From: Halomonas sp.
Lineage (GTDB): Bacteria > Pseudomonadota > Gammaproteobacteria > Pseudomonadales > Halomonadaceae
Direction of reading: 5' to 3'
NCBI RefSeq assembly: GCF_029263665.1
Contig: NZ_JAJUFQ010000002.1
Span: 186,001 to 250,000 of the forward strand
DNA length: 64,000 nt
In this document: one piece after another, positions 9,397 to 18,203 of the stretch
Position numbering within the stretch: the stretch's first letter is position 1
Layout of the letters: each line of letters starts with the position of its first letter
Translations under genes and position numbers: made by a program
Notes under the pieces: model-generated
What the model saw: the letters and a program-made list of their open reading frames with translations, nothing else
Database searches by the model: none
Told to the model about the DNA's origin: nothing

Positions 9397-10260
9397 ATGG
9401 TTCACAGCATGACCGCCTTCTCACGCCAGGAACATGAAGCCGACTGGGGCAGCCTGCAGCTGGAGTTGCGCAGTGTGAACCAACGCTACCTGGAACCGCA
9501 CTTCCGCCTGCCGGAAAGCCTGCGCGACCTGGAACCGGCATTTCGCGAGGCTCTGCGCCATCGCATCGCCCGCGGCAAACTGGAGTGCAGCCTGCGCTTC
9601 GAACCCAGTGAAGCCAGTGAAACCCTGACGGTCAATGCAGAGCGCCTCAAGGCCTTGTCCGGCGCCTTGAAGGAAGTGCGAAAAGCGCTCCCCGAAGCCC
9701 CCATGCCCGACGCCCTGGCCCTGCTCGATCATCCTGGCGTGCTGCAAAGCTCCGGACTGGACATGGAAGCCATCAAGCAGGCCGCTACCGAACTGTTCAA
9801 GCAATCTCTCAATGACCTGATCGAAGGTCGTCAGCGCGAAGGCCAGCGGCTCAGGGAACTGATCGAGGAACGCTTGTCCGCGATCAGCGAAGTCGTTGCC
9901 GAGGTACGCACCCGTATGCCCGAAATCCTCGAGCGCCAGCGCAAACAGCTGGAAGAAAAGCTCGAAGCATTAAGTGTGGAACTCGATCCCCAGCGCCTCG
10001 AAGCAGAAGTGGTATTGATGGCACAGAAGGCCGACGTCGCTGAAGAGCTCGACCGCCTCGACACCCACGTTGCCGAAGTGGCTCGCCAGCTCCAGCAGAA
10101 AGGCCCCGTAGGCCGCCGCCTCGACTTTCTGATGCAGGAACTCAACCGTGAAGCCAACACCCTGTCATCCAAGTCCGTGGTCGCCGACACCACCCGCTGC
10201 GCCGTCGAGCTCAAGGTGCTGATCGAACAGATGCGTGAGCAGATTCAGAATATCGAGTAG
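9397..10260 (+). CDS. yicC: YicC-family endoribonuclease
   Basis: At 287 residues, exactly the E. coli YicC length. The N-terminal domain begins MVHSMTAFSR with ELRSVNQRYLEPHFRLP, and the C-terminal DUF1732 part carries VLMAQKADVAEELDRLDTH and GRRLDFLMQELNREANTL. Members are endoribonucleases acting on small RNAs. In related genomes gmk normally follows directly; here gmk is 45.6 kb downstream. The last 11 codons recur in altered form at 26918-26952, marking this 3' end as a probable integration site. Confidence 0.93.
   Translation: MVHSMTAFSRQEHEADWGSLQLELRSVNQRYLEPHFRLPESLRDLEPAFREALRHRIARGKLECSLRFEPSEASETLTVNAERLKALSGALKEVRKALPEAPMPDALALLDHPGVLQSSGLDMEAIKQAATELFKQSLNDLIEGRQREGQRLRELIEERLSAISEVVAEVRTRMPEILERQRKQLEEKLEALSVELDPQRLEAEVVLMAQKADVAEELDRLDTHVAEVARQLQQKGPVGRRLDFLMQELNREANTLSSKSVVADTTRCAVELKVLIEQMREQIQNIE
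10226..10258. repeat. Left copy of a 33-bp direct repeat at the yicC 3' end (att-like)
   Basis: AACAGATGCGTGAGCAGATT... up to the yicC stop. It matches 26918-26950 at 30 of 33 positions in the same orientation, and every difference is a silent third-codon change (CGT/CGC, GAG/GAA, ATC/ATT). Confidence 0.75.
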
Positions 10261-10280
10261 AGCTCCAACCCAGCCCAGGA

Positions 10281-10309
10281 AAACCCTATATTGCTGCAAT
10301 ATAGGGTTT
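10281..10309. terminator. Terminator after yicC
   Basis: Perfect 13-bp stem AAACCCTATATTG / CAATATAGGGTTT around a CTG loop, 20 bp after the yicC stop. A-tract before and T-tract after make it usable on both strands, serving yicC and possibly the SDR gene. Confidence 0.85.
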
Positions 10310-10384
10310 CTGCGCGGAGGCTTATCGGCTGCTCAGTGATTATGAGACAGAATACGCGCATTATCCTGAAACACAGGTAGTTAC

Positions 10385-11149
10385 CTACTCCGCTGTCCAA
10401 CCACCATCGATTCTCAGCGACGTACCCGTTACCAGCGCAGAGGCATCAGACGCCAGATATACAGCGGCGCCCATGATGTCCTCGACCGTTCCCACTCGAC
10501 CGAGCTTTATCTTTTCCATTAGCCACGAGACCTTTTCCGGATCGTCGAACGTCTTCTCGGTCAACGGCGTTCTGATGAAGGTCGGGCAAATGGTGTTGAT
10601 GCGAATGCCGTGCCGTCCCCATTCGATTGCCATGGCCTTGGTAAAGCCCTCGACAGCATGTTTGGTGGCACAGTAAACCGCTCGATCTGGCCCACCGACA
10701 TGCGCCATCTGGCTGGAGATATTGATCAGTGAGCCACCACGCCCTGCCGCAATCAGGCCTCGGGCAACCGCCTGACTCAAGAAGTACGCACCCTTGAGAT
10801 TAACTTCGGCAACGGCGTCGAAGTCATCGCTAGCGGTTTCCAGAGCCGGACCATGCCGCGCCAACCCTGCCGAATTGACCAGGATGTCGTAAGGCCCACT
10901 GCGCTCGATTTCAGCTTGCATATGGGCAATATCCGCGACATCGAGTACCAGCGAATCTGCCTGCTGGCCACGCGCGCGAAGTTCACTGACGCAGGCATCG
11001 AGCTTTTGCGTCGAGCGCGCTGCCAGAACAGTGTGAGCGCCGGCATCCGCCAGCGCTACAGCACACCCCAGCCCAATGCCGGAAGAGGCGCCCGTCACCA
11101 GCGCCCGCTTGCCCGAAAGAGAGAAGGACGGTGGGTTAGGCAGAGACAT
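10385..11149 (-). CDS. SDR-family dehydrogenase
   Basis: Classical short-chain dehydrogenase of 254 residues with cofactor motif [10 protein letters not shown] (about residues 17-26), NSAG, ISSQ and the catalytic YxxxK in [10 protein letters not shown], ending with the usual TSLRIDGGW. The ATG at 11149 (GGAGGA upstream) is chosen over the track start, which lies inside the preceding gene. It overlaps the HisD-like gene by 14 bp and ends the four-gene minus-strand operon. It may oxidise a secondary hydroxyl or epimerise the substrate of the HisD-like enzymes, as HpsO does in dihydroxypropanesulfonate degradation; the substrate is not readable from sequence. Confidence 0.85.
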   Translation of the reverse strand: MSLPNPPSFSLSGKRALVTGASSGIGLGCAVALADAGAHTVLAARSTQKLDACVSELRARGQQADSLVLDVADIAHMQAEIERSGPYDILVNSAGLARHGPALETASDDFDAVAEVNLKGAYFLSQAVARGLIAAGRGGSLINISSQMAHVGGPDRAVYCATKHAVEGFTKAMAIEWGRHGIRINTICPTFIRTPLTEKTFDDPEKVSWLMEKIKLGRVGTVEDIMGAAVYLASDASALVTGTSLRIDGGWTAE

Positions 11150-12473
11150 TGGACTCCTCCAACTCTCCCGCAGGCTCACCGTAGCCAACCTCTTGCTTGC
11201 CATAGCGGCGAACACGAAGGTTGGCTTGCTCCGCATGACCCACAAAGCCTTCAAGCAGGCAGAGTCGGGAGCAGTATGCACCGATACTGGCGGCCGCCTC
11301 GTCGCTGGTGACTCGCTGATAGCTATGCGTTTTCAGGTATTTACCCACCCATAGTCCGCCGGTATATCGACCTGCCTTGCGAGTGGGCAAGGTATGATTG
11401 GTACCGATGACTTTGTCACCGTTGGCAACATTGGTGCGCGGACCAAGGAACAACGCGCCATAGGCCGTCATGTTGTCGAGGAACCAGTCATCACGATCCG
11501 TCATGACCTGGACATGCTCAGAGGCAAGATCATTAGCAACATCGAGCATCTCCTCGTAGCTGTCGCATACGATGACTTCACCGTAATCGCGCCAACTTAC
11601 CGATGCGGTTTCTGCGGTAGGCAGGATCTTCAGGATGCGCTCGACTTCGCTAAGGGTATCTTCTGCCAGTTGCCGCGAGTTGGTCACCAGTACAGCGGGC
11701 GAATCGTAACCATGCTCCGCCTGCCCCAACAGGTCAGTGGCGCACATTTCCGCATCGACTGTCTCGTCGGCAATGACCATGGTCTCTGTCGGTCCCGCGA
11801 ACAAATCAATTCCGACGCGTCCAAAGAGCTGACGCTTGGCTTCCGCGACAAAGGCATTACCCGGTCCTACCAACATGTGGACGGGATCAATGGTTTCTGT
11901 CCCCAGCGCCATGGCGCCGACGGCTTGAATGCCCCCCAGCACGTAGATTTCATGCGCCCCACCGAGGTGCATCGCGGCAATCACCGCGGGATTCGGTTCG
12001 CCATGAAATGGCGGTGTTGCTGCGACGATACGCGGTACACCCGCAACCGCTGCCGTTGCCACCGACATATGCGCGGAAGCCACCATCGGAAACTTGCCGC
12101 CGGGCACGTAACAGCCAACAGACTGAACCGGGATGTTCTTGTGGCCAAGAATGACACCGGGCAGCGTTTCGACTTCGACATCACGCATGGAGTCACGCTG
12201 AATCTGTGCAAACGCCTTCACCTGCTGCTGCGCAAAGCGAATATCATCCATCTGCTGCTTCGGAACCTTGGCAATCAGTTGCTCGATTTCCGAGTCCGAT
12301 AGACGAAAGCTCTCCGGCGAGTATTTATCGAACTTCTCCGACATCTCACGGACTGCGATATCACCGCGCGCTTCAATGTCGGCCAGCGCGGACTCGACCG
12401 CCTGCCGAGTGTTGAGATGATTTGTGGAGCGCTCGGCTTCGCTTTTGCCACGCTTGAGGTAGGTTACTGCCAT
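11136..12473 (-). CDS. HisD-like (histidinol/sulfopropanediol dehydrogenase family) enzyme, copy 1
   Basis: A 445-residue zinc-dependent NAD dehydrogenase of the HisD superfamily. The zinc and catalytic positions are kept: QAEH, the glutamate-histidine pair in [14 protein letters not shown], and the C-terminal EGFVGHAEQ. Other landmarks are [11 protein letters not shown] and [16 protein letters not shown]. No other histidine genes are nearby, and the paralog, aldolase and SDR context indicates catabolic oxidation of a polyol-type alcohol to the carboxylate, as for HpsN. ATG at 12473 with GGGAG; the track start upstream reads through tandem repeats. Confidence 0.8.
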   Translation of the reverse strand: MAVTYLKRGKSEAERSTNHLNTRQAVESALADIEARGDIAVREMSEKFDKYSPESFRLSDSEIEQLIAKVPKQQMDDIRFAQQQVKAFAQIQRDSMRDVEVETLPGVILGHKNIPVQSVGCYVPGGKFPMVASAHMSVATAAVAGVPRIVAATPPFHGEPNPAVIAAMHLGGAHEIYVLGGIQAVGAMALGTETIDPVHMLVGPGNAFVAEAKRQLFGRVGIDLFAGPTETMVIADETVDAEMCATDLLGQAEHGYDSPAVLVTNSRQLAEDTLSEVERILKILPTAETASVSWRDYGEVIVCDSYEEMLDVANDLASEHVQVMTDRDDWFLDNMTAYGALFLGPRTNVANGDKVIGTNHTLPTRKAGRYTGGLWVGKYLKTHSYQRVTSDEAAASIGAYCSRLCLLEGFVGHAEQANLRVRRYGKQEVGYGEPAGELEESNVSA

Positions 12474-12501
12474 GACGTCAACTCCCGGTGACTGCACTCT
12501 A

Positions 12502-12555
12502 TTTGTTGGATACTGATTATTCGTTGGATACTGGTTATTTATTGAATGCTGGCTG
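12502..12555. repeat. Imperfect tandem array, 3 x 18 bp, between aldolase and HisD-like copy 1
   Basis: Units tttgttggatactgatta, ttcgttggatactggtta and tttattgaatgctggctg. The third unit encodes the last codons and stop of the aldolase (minus strand), so the array extends from the gene end into the gap. Read in frame it gives the repeated NNQYPT seen in the track ORF. Confidence 0.85.
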
Positions 12556-13341
12556 GGTGGATATGTCGTTAGTCGCTGCCTGATCGGTAGCGGCCTGAAA
12601 ACGCTCAACCAATGCATCTGCACCCTGAGCCATGAGGGTATGGTCCGAGCCAACGACCATGAAACTGGCCCCTGCTGCCATCAACGGCTGCAAGTCTTCT
12701 CCTGGCGCACAATAAAGTCCGGTTGCCGCCTGTTCTGCACCAAGAATCTGTTGCACCTGTCCGACAATCTCCTCGGCGAAGAAGCTGTCATAGCCACTGG
12801 AAACAGCGAGATCCGCCCGGCCGATAAAGAGCGCATCCACACCGTCAACCGCGGCGATCTGCTGATACTCCTGCGCCCCCTCGACATCCTCGATCTGACA
12901 GATCAGGCAGGTTTCCTGAGCGGTATCACGCAGGTGTTCAGCAAAGGGACGGCGCCCATAGGATGCGGCTCGCGTGGTGCCAGCAAAACCGCGTCCACCA
13001 GGCCCATAGTGCATCGCTCTAGCCAGTTCTGCAGCCTGAGCTGCGGATAGCACGTGTGGCACGATGACACCGGCAGCCCCGCTGTCGAGCACCGCCAGCA
13101 GCCACTCAGGAGAGCCCGTCGGAACACGTACCAGCAGTGGGCATTGCACAGCACGGCCGGCGATCATCGCTGCATCCAGCGTCCCGCGATCAAAAGGTGC
13201 GTGTTCCATATCGAGTATCAGGAAGTCGAGACCGGACGCCCCCATCACTTCGATGATGATGGGGTGAGGTGTCTTGATGAAAGCACCAAGCAAAGGCTCA
13301 CGACGCTGAAGCCGCGACTTGAAATCGCCAAGAACATTCAT
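12535..13341 (-). CDS. HpcH/HpaI-family class II aldolase
   Basis: Metal-dependent aldolase of 268 residues related to 4-hydroxy-2-oxo-heptanedioate aldolase, which cleaves 4-hydroxy-2-oxo acids to pyruvate and an aldehyde. Visible are LDMEHAPF (catalytic histidine), [26 protein letters not shown], the metal-binding glutamate in QIEDVEG and the aspartate in [10 protein letters not shown]. The C-terminal 20 residues ([10 protein letters not shown]...) look like low-complexity extension, and the last codons fall inside an 18-bp tandem repeat. Its place between two HisD-like dehydrogenases suggests it cleaves the oxidised product; the true substrate is unknown. Confidence 0.85.
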   Translation of the reverse strand: MNVLGDFKSRLQRREPLLGAFIKTPHPIIIEVMGASGLDFLILDMEHAPFDRGTLDAAMIAGRAVQCPLLVRVPTGSPEWLLAVLDSGAAGVIVPHVLSAAQAAELARAMHYGPGGRGFAGTTRAASYGRRPFAEHLRDTAQETCLICQIEDVEGAQEYQQIAAVDGVDALFIGRADLAVSSGYDSFFAEEIVGQVQQILGAEQAATGLYCAPGEDLQPLMAAGASFMVVGSDHTLMAQGADALVERFQAATDQAATNDISTQPAFNK

Positions 13342-13382
13342 GAGAAATCCCTAAGTGAAGGCAGGTCTAGAGCGCTGGGGAA

Positions 13383-13407
13383 CATTGCCTCCCGACAGGA
13401 GGCAATG
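13383..13407. other. Intergenic hairpin between HisD-like copy 2 and the aldolase
   Basis: Perfect 10-bp stem CATTGCCTCC / GGAGGCAATG with a CGACA loop and no T-tract on the minus strand. Inside an operon this may be an RNA-stabilising or attenuating element rather than a terminator. Confidence 0.6.
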
Positions 13408-13414
13408 ACACTAC

Positions 13415-13474
13415 GTATCAAAAGGTCAGGTATCAAAAGGTCAGGTACCAAAAGATCTCGCACCAGAAGATCAG
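13415..13474. repeat. Tandem array, 4 x 15 bp, at the HisD-like copy 2 stop
   Basis: Two identical units gtatcaaaaggtcag, then gtaccaaaagatctc and gcaccagaagatcag. The last unit contains the stop codon of HisD-like copy 2, so the array lies immediately 3' of that gene. Confidence 0.88.
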
Positions 13475-14793
13475 GCCCCGAGTCGATCCAGTCGAATCTG
13501 CGCCGCCCTGCGATGTCCTTCTAGGCCTTCACTGGCGCTCTGACGTGCGGCCGGCGGAGCGACCTGCTTGATCCCTTCATCCGTCAACCACTGATGGGTC
13601 GCGGTCTTGATGTAGGTTCCTACCCACAGACCACCGGTGTAGCGACCTGCCGCCATGGTCGGCAGCGTATGGTTGGTGCCGGAACATTTGTCGGAATAGA
13701 CGACACTGGCGGCCTCACCGATGAACAGTGAGCCATAGCTCGACAACTTTTCGGCGAGTGCTTGAGCGTCCTCGGTATGCACTTGGAGATGCTCGGCGGC
13801 AACATAGTCAGAATAGGCAATCATTGCCGTCTCGTCGGCGACCAGCGCAATTTCGCCATAATCCTGCCAGGCCGGGCCTGCGGTCTGAGCGGTCGACAGG
13901 CTCTCGAGCTGACGATCAACCTCGGCCAGAACGGCCTTCGCCAGGGCCTCGTCGGTGGTAATCAGTCCAACACGCGTTCTGACATCATGCTCAGCCTGGG
14001 CCAACAGGTCGGTAGCGATCAGCTCCGCATCACCAGTGTGATCGGCGAGAACGAAAATCTCAGAAGGTCCTGCCAACTGATCGATGCCGACGGGACCGAA
14101 GACCTGACGCTTGGCCTCGTTCACGAAGGCATTGCCAGGACCAACGATCTTGTCGACGCGCGGAACGCTCTGAGTACCAAATGCCATAGCGGCAATGGCC
14201 TGCGCGCCGCCGATGCGGAAGATACGATCGGCACCGGAAAGGTGGCAGCCCGCAATCATCGCTTCGTGGGCATTGGGCGGCAAACAGGCGATCACTTCGC
14301 CAACACCCGCTACCTTGGCCGGAACGATGGTCATGATGGGCGCCGAAAGCAGCGGATAACGACCACCAGGTACATAACAGCCCACACGCTCGATCGGAAT
14401 GTTGCGGTGCCCCATATGCACGCCCGGCAGGATCTCGACATCGATCTCCGACAGCGACCCGAGCTGCGCTTTGGCAAAGGTGCGCACATTATTGATCGCA
14501 AACTCGGTGTCCTTGCGCGTCTGGGGATCGAGATTGACAACAGCTCGCTCTCGTTCGCTATCCGTAACCTCGAAGGCTTCAAGATCGGCATTATCAAACT
14601 GACGCGAGAACGCTCTGACAGCGTCATCACCCTGTTCACGTACGCGTGAAAGGATGTCTGCCACCAGGCGCTCTACCTGTCCGCTATCGGCCCCAGCATC
14701 GCTCTTGGGTGCTTTGATGAAGTTCGGTTTCAGCGTCCCGGCCTCTTGAACAACCTGTGCCTCTTGAACACCAGCGGCCTGATCAATGCTCAT
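13471..14793 (-). CDS. HisD-like (histidinol/sulfopropanediol dehydrogenase family) enzyme, copy 2
   Basis: A second 440-residue HisD-family protein in the same operon, clearly a distant paralog of the one at 11136-12473. Zinc and catalytic positions are retained ([36 protein letters not shown]), with GCYVPGGRYPL and GPGNAFVNEAKRQVFG. ATG at 14793 follows GAGAAG; the track start at 14853 is unlikely because it would place a putative LacI-type operator inside the coding region. It has an N-terminal extension of about 25 residues without homology. Two such enzymes may act on opposite stereoisomers or on successive alcohol groups. Confidence 0.8.
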   Translation of the reverse strand: MSIDQAAGVQEAQVVQEAGTLKPNFIKAPKSDAGADSGQVERLVADILSRVREQGDDAVRAFSRQFDNADLEAFEVTDSERERAVVNLDPQTRKDTEFAINNVRTFAKAQLGSLSEIDVEILPGVHMGHRNIPIERVGCYVPGGRYPLLSAPIMTIVPAKVAGVGEVIACLPPNAHEAMIAGCHLSGADRIFRIGGAQAIAAMAFGTQSVPRVDKIVGPGNAFVNEAKRQVFGPVGIDQLAGPSEIFVLADHTGDAELIATDLLAQAEHDVRTRVGLITTDEALAKAVLAEVDRQLESLSTAQTAGPAWQDYGEIALVADETAMIAYSDYVAAEHLQVHTEDAQALAEKLSSYGSLFIGEAASVVYSDKCSGTNHTLPTMAAGRYTGGLWVGTYIKTATHQWLTDEGIKQVAPPAARQSASEGLEGHRRAAQIRLDRLGA

Positions 14794-14837
14794 GATTTCT
14801 TCTCTTGCAGGAGGATTTCCCTTATAAGTACCAAGCA

Positions 14838-14853
14838 TTGAATACGTTTTCAA
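14838..14853. promoter_or_regulatory. Candidate LacI-family operator upstream of the HisD/aldolase operon
   Basis: TTGAATACGTTTTCAA is a 16-bp palindrome with one mismatched pair and the central CG typical of LacI/GalR-family operators. It lies 45-60 bp before the ATG of HisD-like copy 2, and a LacI-family gene is adjacent. Confidence 0.55.
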
Positions 14854-15093
14854 TTTTGTTCTTAAAACATCGCCTACGACCTTAGCCTAACGAGACGATC
14901 ACAATATTATATATTTATGATAATCAAGGTTATTTTTGATAATGAGCGCCAACAAAGACACCGCATCATCCATTGCTTTCTAATGAATTCGTACCCAAAA
15001 AATTATGCAAAAGAATCATGCCCCCAGCAGCGTAGCCTGACTGCATGGGGAGCATTCGCAGGAAGCGAAGAGGGATATTTGGAAAGGGGGTCA

Positions 15094-15111
15094 ACAACCC
15101 CCAGGGGTTGT
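15094..15111 (-). terminator. Hairpin downstream of lacI-type gene
   Basis: ACAACCCCCAGGGGTTGT, an 8-bp stem with a minimal loop, about 35 bp after the regulator's stop codon on the minus strand. No clear T-tract. Confidence 0.5.
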
Positions 15112-15144
15112 CTCAAAAGTCGGCGAGCGATAGCCAGACAAGGC

Positions 15145-16152
15145 CTAGTCGCGAGTGGTGCCGCGCCGAACCAGAGTCGGCGGAATTCTCAGCTTGATCG
15201 GCAATGGCGTCTCGGGCTCTTCGATAGCAGTAATCAGCTCGGAGACCGCCTTGGATACCATCAGGTTGACGTGCTGACGAACCGTGGTCAGGTTGAAGCT
15301 GGGCCACGCCGCTTGAGGAACATCATCAAAGCCGACCACCGATACATCCTCCGGTATTCGCAGGCGGAACTCACTACGAATGACGTCCATGGCCGCAAAG
15401 GCCATATGATCATCGGTGACGAACAAGGCATCAGGCGGATCGGGGCGATCGAATAGCTCATGCGTGGCCTCGACCGCCTCGGCGTAATGAAAGTTACCAA
15501 CAGCGCGAGAGTGCAACTCCTGACCTCCCGCCTTGAGCTCTTCCAGAAAGCCGCGCTCACGTTCGATCTGAGTCGAAGCACCTTCGTAACCCGCTAGATG
15601 GGCAATGCGCTTTGGCCGTGAGGCAAGCAGTGCCTGGGCGGCAAGAGAGCCACCACGCAGGTTGTCAGTCGTTACCGCCATCAGATCCAGGTCCGGCTGA
15701 TCACGATTGAACAGCATCACCGGGATCGACAGATCGGCACAGCGCTGTGCCAATACCGAGGACATCGACACCGAAACCATGATGATCCCGTCGACTCGGT
15801 AATCCAGTATCTGCTGCATCACGGGCTTGACGTCACCGACAGTGCGCGAGGACATGAACAGGAGAACGTGATAGCCGCTCTCCTGCAGAGCAGCCGACAG
15901 CTTCTCGATGACTTCCGGGTAGAACTGGTTCTCCAGGTAATAGACCACCAGACCAATGATCCGGCTCTTGCCAGTAATCAATGAGCGAGCCAGAACGTTG
16001 GGGCGGTAGTCAAGCTCCTCTGCCGCCTTGCGAATCTTCTCTGCCATTTTGGCCGAGAGTGAAGCCCCCGGGGTAAAGTAACGTGATACCGCCGACTGGC
16101 TGACACCCGCATGGCGAGCTACATCCACCGAAGTTACGCTTTTACCCGCCAT
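15145..16152 (-). CDS. LacI-family transcriptional regulator
   Basis: The N-terminal helix-turn-helix VTSVDVARHAGVSQSAVSRY is followed by the hinge RPNVLARSLITGKS and a periplasmic-binding-protein-like effector domain (GFDDVPQAAWPSFNLTTVRQ). At 335 residues it is normal for the family. ATG at 16152 with GGAG six bases upstream; the track's first codon is a TTG. It follows the ABC ATPase gene after 56 bp filled by a tandem array and precedes the HisD-like operon, whose promoter region has a palindrome of LacI type. It probably senses the substrate or an intermediate of this pathway. Confidence 0.9.
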   Translation of the reverse strand: MAGKSVTSVDVARHAGVSQSAVSRYFTPGASLSAKMAEKIRKAAEELDYRPNVLARSLITGKSRIIGLVVYYLENQFYPEVIEKLSAALQESGYHVLLFMSSRTVGDVKPVMQQILDYRVDGIIMVSVSMSSVLAQRCADLSIPVMLFNRDQPDLDLMAVTTDNLRGGSLAAQALLASRPKRIAHLAGYEGASTQIERERGFLEELKAGGQELHSRAVGNFHYAEAVEATHELFDRPDPPDALFVTDDHMAFAAMDVIRSEFRLRIPEDVSVVGFDDVPQAAWPSFNLTTVRQHVNLMVSKAVSELITAIEEPETPLPIKLRIPPTLVRRGTTRD

Positions 16153-16162
16153 CAAGATCTCC

Positions 16163-16210
16163 GTTCATCAGTGCTCTTGTTCATCAATGCCTTTGCTCAT
16201 CAATGCTATC
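16163..16210. repeat. Tandem array, 3 x 16 bp, between ABC ATPase and lacI-type gene
   Basis: Units gttcatcagtgctctt, gttcatcaatgccttt and gctcatcaatgctatc. The last unit ends at the ATPase stop codon (minus strand), so the array lies directly 3' of that gene. Confidence 0.85.
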
Positions 16211-17306
16211 AAGTTGCCATTGCCAAGGGAGTGCTTACATCACTGCATTCAGCCGATGTATAAATGGCAGCCCCTGTCTCATGGTCGAAAAGCTTGCATA
16301 GCGAAGGATCGAGACGCGCCGAAACATCTGTGCCAATTCGAGCCCGAAAGTCCTTGGGAGCCTTGAGATTGACCAACTCGTTCGCGACTCGCACCGCCAC
16401 CATCGAAGAGTCCCCCAGCAACTCAAGGGTATAGATCGGAGCATTGATCTGCCCTTCCTTGGCAACCAGCTCGACATCCTCGGCCCTGAACCCCAGCGTC
16501 ACTTTGCCGGAAACCTCCGTGGGAAGCCCGTCAATGCGCATATTCTCTGCAGTGAAAATACCCTGCGAGATGTCACCACTGACAAGATTCATGGCGGGAG
16601 AACCGATAAAGCTGGCCACGAAGGTATTGGCGGGACAGTCATAGATCTCCGTCGGCGTGCCCACCTGTTGGACCACGCCTCGATTCATGACCACCACACG
16701 ATCCGCCAGTGTCATCGCTTCGATCTGGTCGTGGGTAACGTAAATGGTGGTGGTTTTCAGCCGATGCTGAAGATTCTTGATCTCCGCACGCGTTGTGACG
16801 CGTAGTTTAGCATCTAGATTGGATAGCGGCTCATCCATCAGAAACACCGTCGGCTCCCGAACAATCGCCCGCCCCAGCGCGACACGCTGACGTTGGCCTC
16901 CCGATAGCTCCGCCGGGCGACGCTCCAGCAATTCGGTCAAATCTACCATTTCCGCCGCTTCCATGATGCGTTCGTGATGCTCGTTTTTGGGCACCTTGCG
17001 CACTTTCAGTGGAAAGCGAATATTTTCGTAAACACTCAGGTTCGGATAAAGCCCATAACTCTGGAAGACCATGGCAATGTCTCGATCCTTGGGTTCAAGG
17101 TCATTTATGACACGATCCCCAATCAGAATCTCACCATCGGAGATACTTTCCAGACCTGCGATCATGCGCATGGTTGTGGATTTTCCACAACCTGAAGGCC
17201 CCAGAAGAACAATGAATTCCTGGTCGGCTATCTCGAGATTAAAATTATCGACGCCCACCACCGAACCCCAGCGCTTACATACATTCTTGAGATGAATACT
17301 GGCCAT
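16209..17306 (-). CDS. ABC importer ATP-binding protein (MalK/UgpC type)
   Basis: ATPase of a carbohydrate-type importer, 365 residues. Walker A GPSGCGKST (about 36-44), signature LSGGQRQRVALGRA, Walker B VFLMDEPLSNLD and the H-loop YVTHDQIEA are intact. A C-terminal TOBE-like regulatory region (TLGFRAEDVELV) follows. It starts 6 bp after the second permease, so it belongs to the SBP-permease-permease-ATPase operon. The substrate is probably the compound handled by the neighbouring HisD-like enzymes; this is inference from position. Confidence 0.92.
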   Translation of the reverse strand: MASIHLKNVCKRWGSVVGVDNFNLEIADQEFIVLLGPSGCGKSTTMRMIAGLESISDGEILIGDRVINDLEPKDRDIAMVFQSYGLYPNLSVYENIRFPLKVRKVPKNEHHERIMEAAEMVDLTELLERRPAELSGGQRQRVALGRAIVREPTVFLMDEPLSNLDAKLRVTTRAEIKNLQHRLKTTTIYVTHDQIEAMTLADRVVVMNRGVVQQVGTPTEIYDCPANTFVASFIGSPAMNLVSGDISQGIFTAENMRIDGLPTEVSGKVTLGFRAEDVELVAKEGQINAPIYTLELLGDSSMVAVRVANELVNLKAPKDFRARIGTDVSARLDPSLCKLFDHETGAAIYTSAECSDVSTPLAMAT

Positions 17307-17312
17307 GATTTC

Positions 17313-18203
17313 TTATCCTTTTACCGCGCCGGCGGTAAGACCGCTGACAATATAACGTTGGAAAAACATCACGAGCATGAACAGTGGCACGGTGGCTGAT
17401 ACCACCGCCGCAACCGCGTACATGATGGCCCCATCAGACTGTACAGTGCCGAGGAATGAGTTGATTTTTGGCACCATGGTCTGGTTGTCCTGGCTAAGCA
17501 GCATCGAAGTAACGGCAAAGTCGTTATAGGAGAGCAGGAAACTGAACAGCCCTGTTGTGATGACACCGGGCCACATTACCGGCATCACCGCCAGCCGGAA
17601 GGCCTGAAAGCGTGTGCAGCCATCGACCATTGCACTTTCATCGAGATCCTTGGGTATCGATAGGAAAAAGCTGTGCAACATCCACAAGGTAAAGGGCTGA
17701 TTGATAGCAACCAGCACGATGATGGAGGTCGGCAGCGCACCCCAGATATTCATTTCGAAAAACGGCATCAGGTAACCAGACACCAGCGTGATATGCGGCA
17801 TGGCTCGGAACACCAGCGCTGCAATCAATATCCAGAAAACATATTTCTTCCTGGAGCGTGATAACGCATAGCCGCCAAGCGTACCGAACACCAGGCTGAT
17901 GGCTGTCACACTCACCGTGACAATGGCTGTATTGAGGAATGCACGCCAGAATTCTCGATCAATCCAGGCACCCTCATAGCCATCCATGGTGAAGGCAGAG
18001 CCGGTCGCCTGAAGCGTCTTCACACCATAGAGAGCATTCTCCCAGGTTTGACGACTGAAGAAGTCCGCCTCTACCTTGAAGGACCCCCAGAGTGTCCACA
18101 GGAAAGGGAATGCTGCGACGACCAGCCATATCGCCAGCAGAGCAAAGGCAATGACTGACGTCTTGTTGCTTTTGGAGTCAGCAGGTGATGCCGCAATAAT
18201 CAT
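17313..18203 (-). CDS. ABC importer permease (MalG type)
   Basis: Inner-membrane permease of 296 residues with an N-terminal helix (IAFALLAIWLVVAAFPFLWTL) and the EAA loop that contacts the ATPase (DLDESAMVDGCTRFQAFRLAV). Six transmembrane helices are expected. The start overlaps the stop of the MalF-type permease by four bases. Partner of the permease, ATPase and binding protein in the same operon. Confidence 0.92.
   Translation of the reverse strand: MIIAASPADSKSNKTSVIAFALLAIWLVVAAFPFLWTLWGSFKVEADFFSRQTWENALYGVKTLQATGSAFTMDGYEGAWIDREFWRAFLNTAIVTVSVTAISLVFGTLGGYALSRSRKKYVFWILIAALVFRAMPHITLVSGYLMPFFEMNIWGALPTSIIVLVAINQPFTLWMLHSFFLSIPKDLDESAMVDGCTRFQAFRLAVMPVMWPGVITTGLFSFLLSYNDFAVTSMLLSQDNQTMVPKINSFLGTVQSDGAIMYAVAAVVSATVPLFMLVMFFQRYIVSGLTAGAVKG

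Larger units (their letters stand above)
14794..15144. other. 351-bp intergenic region: HisD-operon promoter and lacI 3' side
   Basis: AT-rich stretch around 14850-15000 containing the operator candidate at 14838 and the lacI hairpin at 15094. The 179-aa plus-strand ORF of the track that starts here continues as antisense of lacI and is not credible. No other gene seen. Confidence 0.6.

Noticed and set aside
11136-14793. Two histidine biosynthesis hisD genes
   Set aside because: The family match is clear, but there are no other his genes; the operon has an aldolase, an SDR and a LacI regulator, so a catabolic role is more likely.
14917-15456. 179-aa plus-strand ORF upstream of lacI-type gene
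   Set aside because: Its second half is antisense of the regulator and its first half is AT-rich promoter region; no domain.
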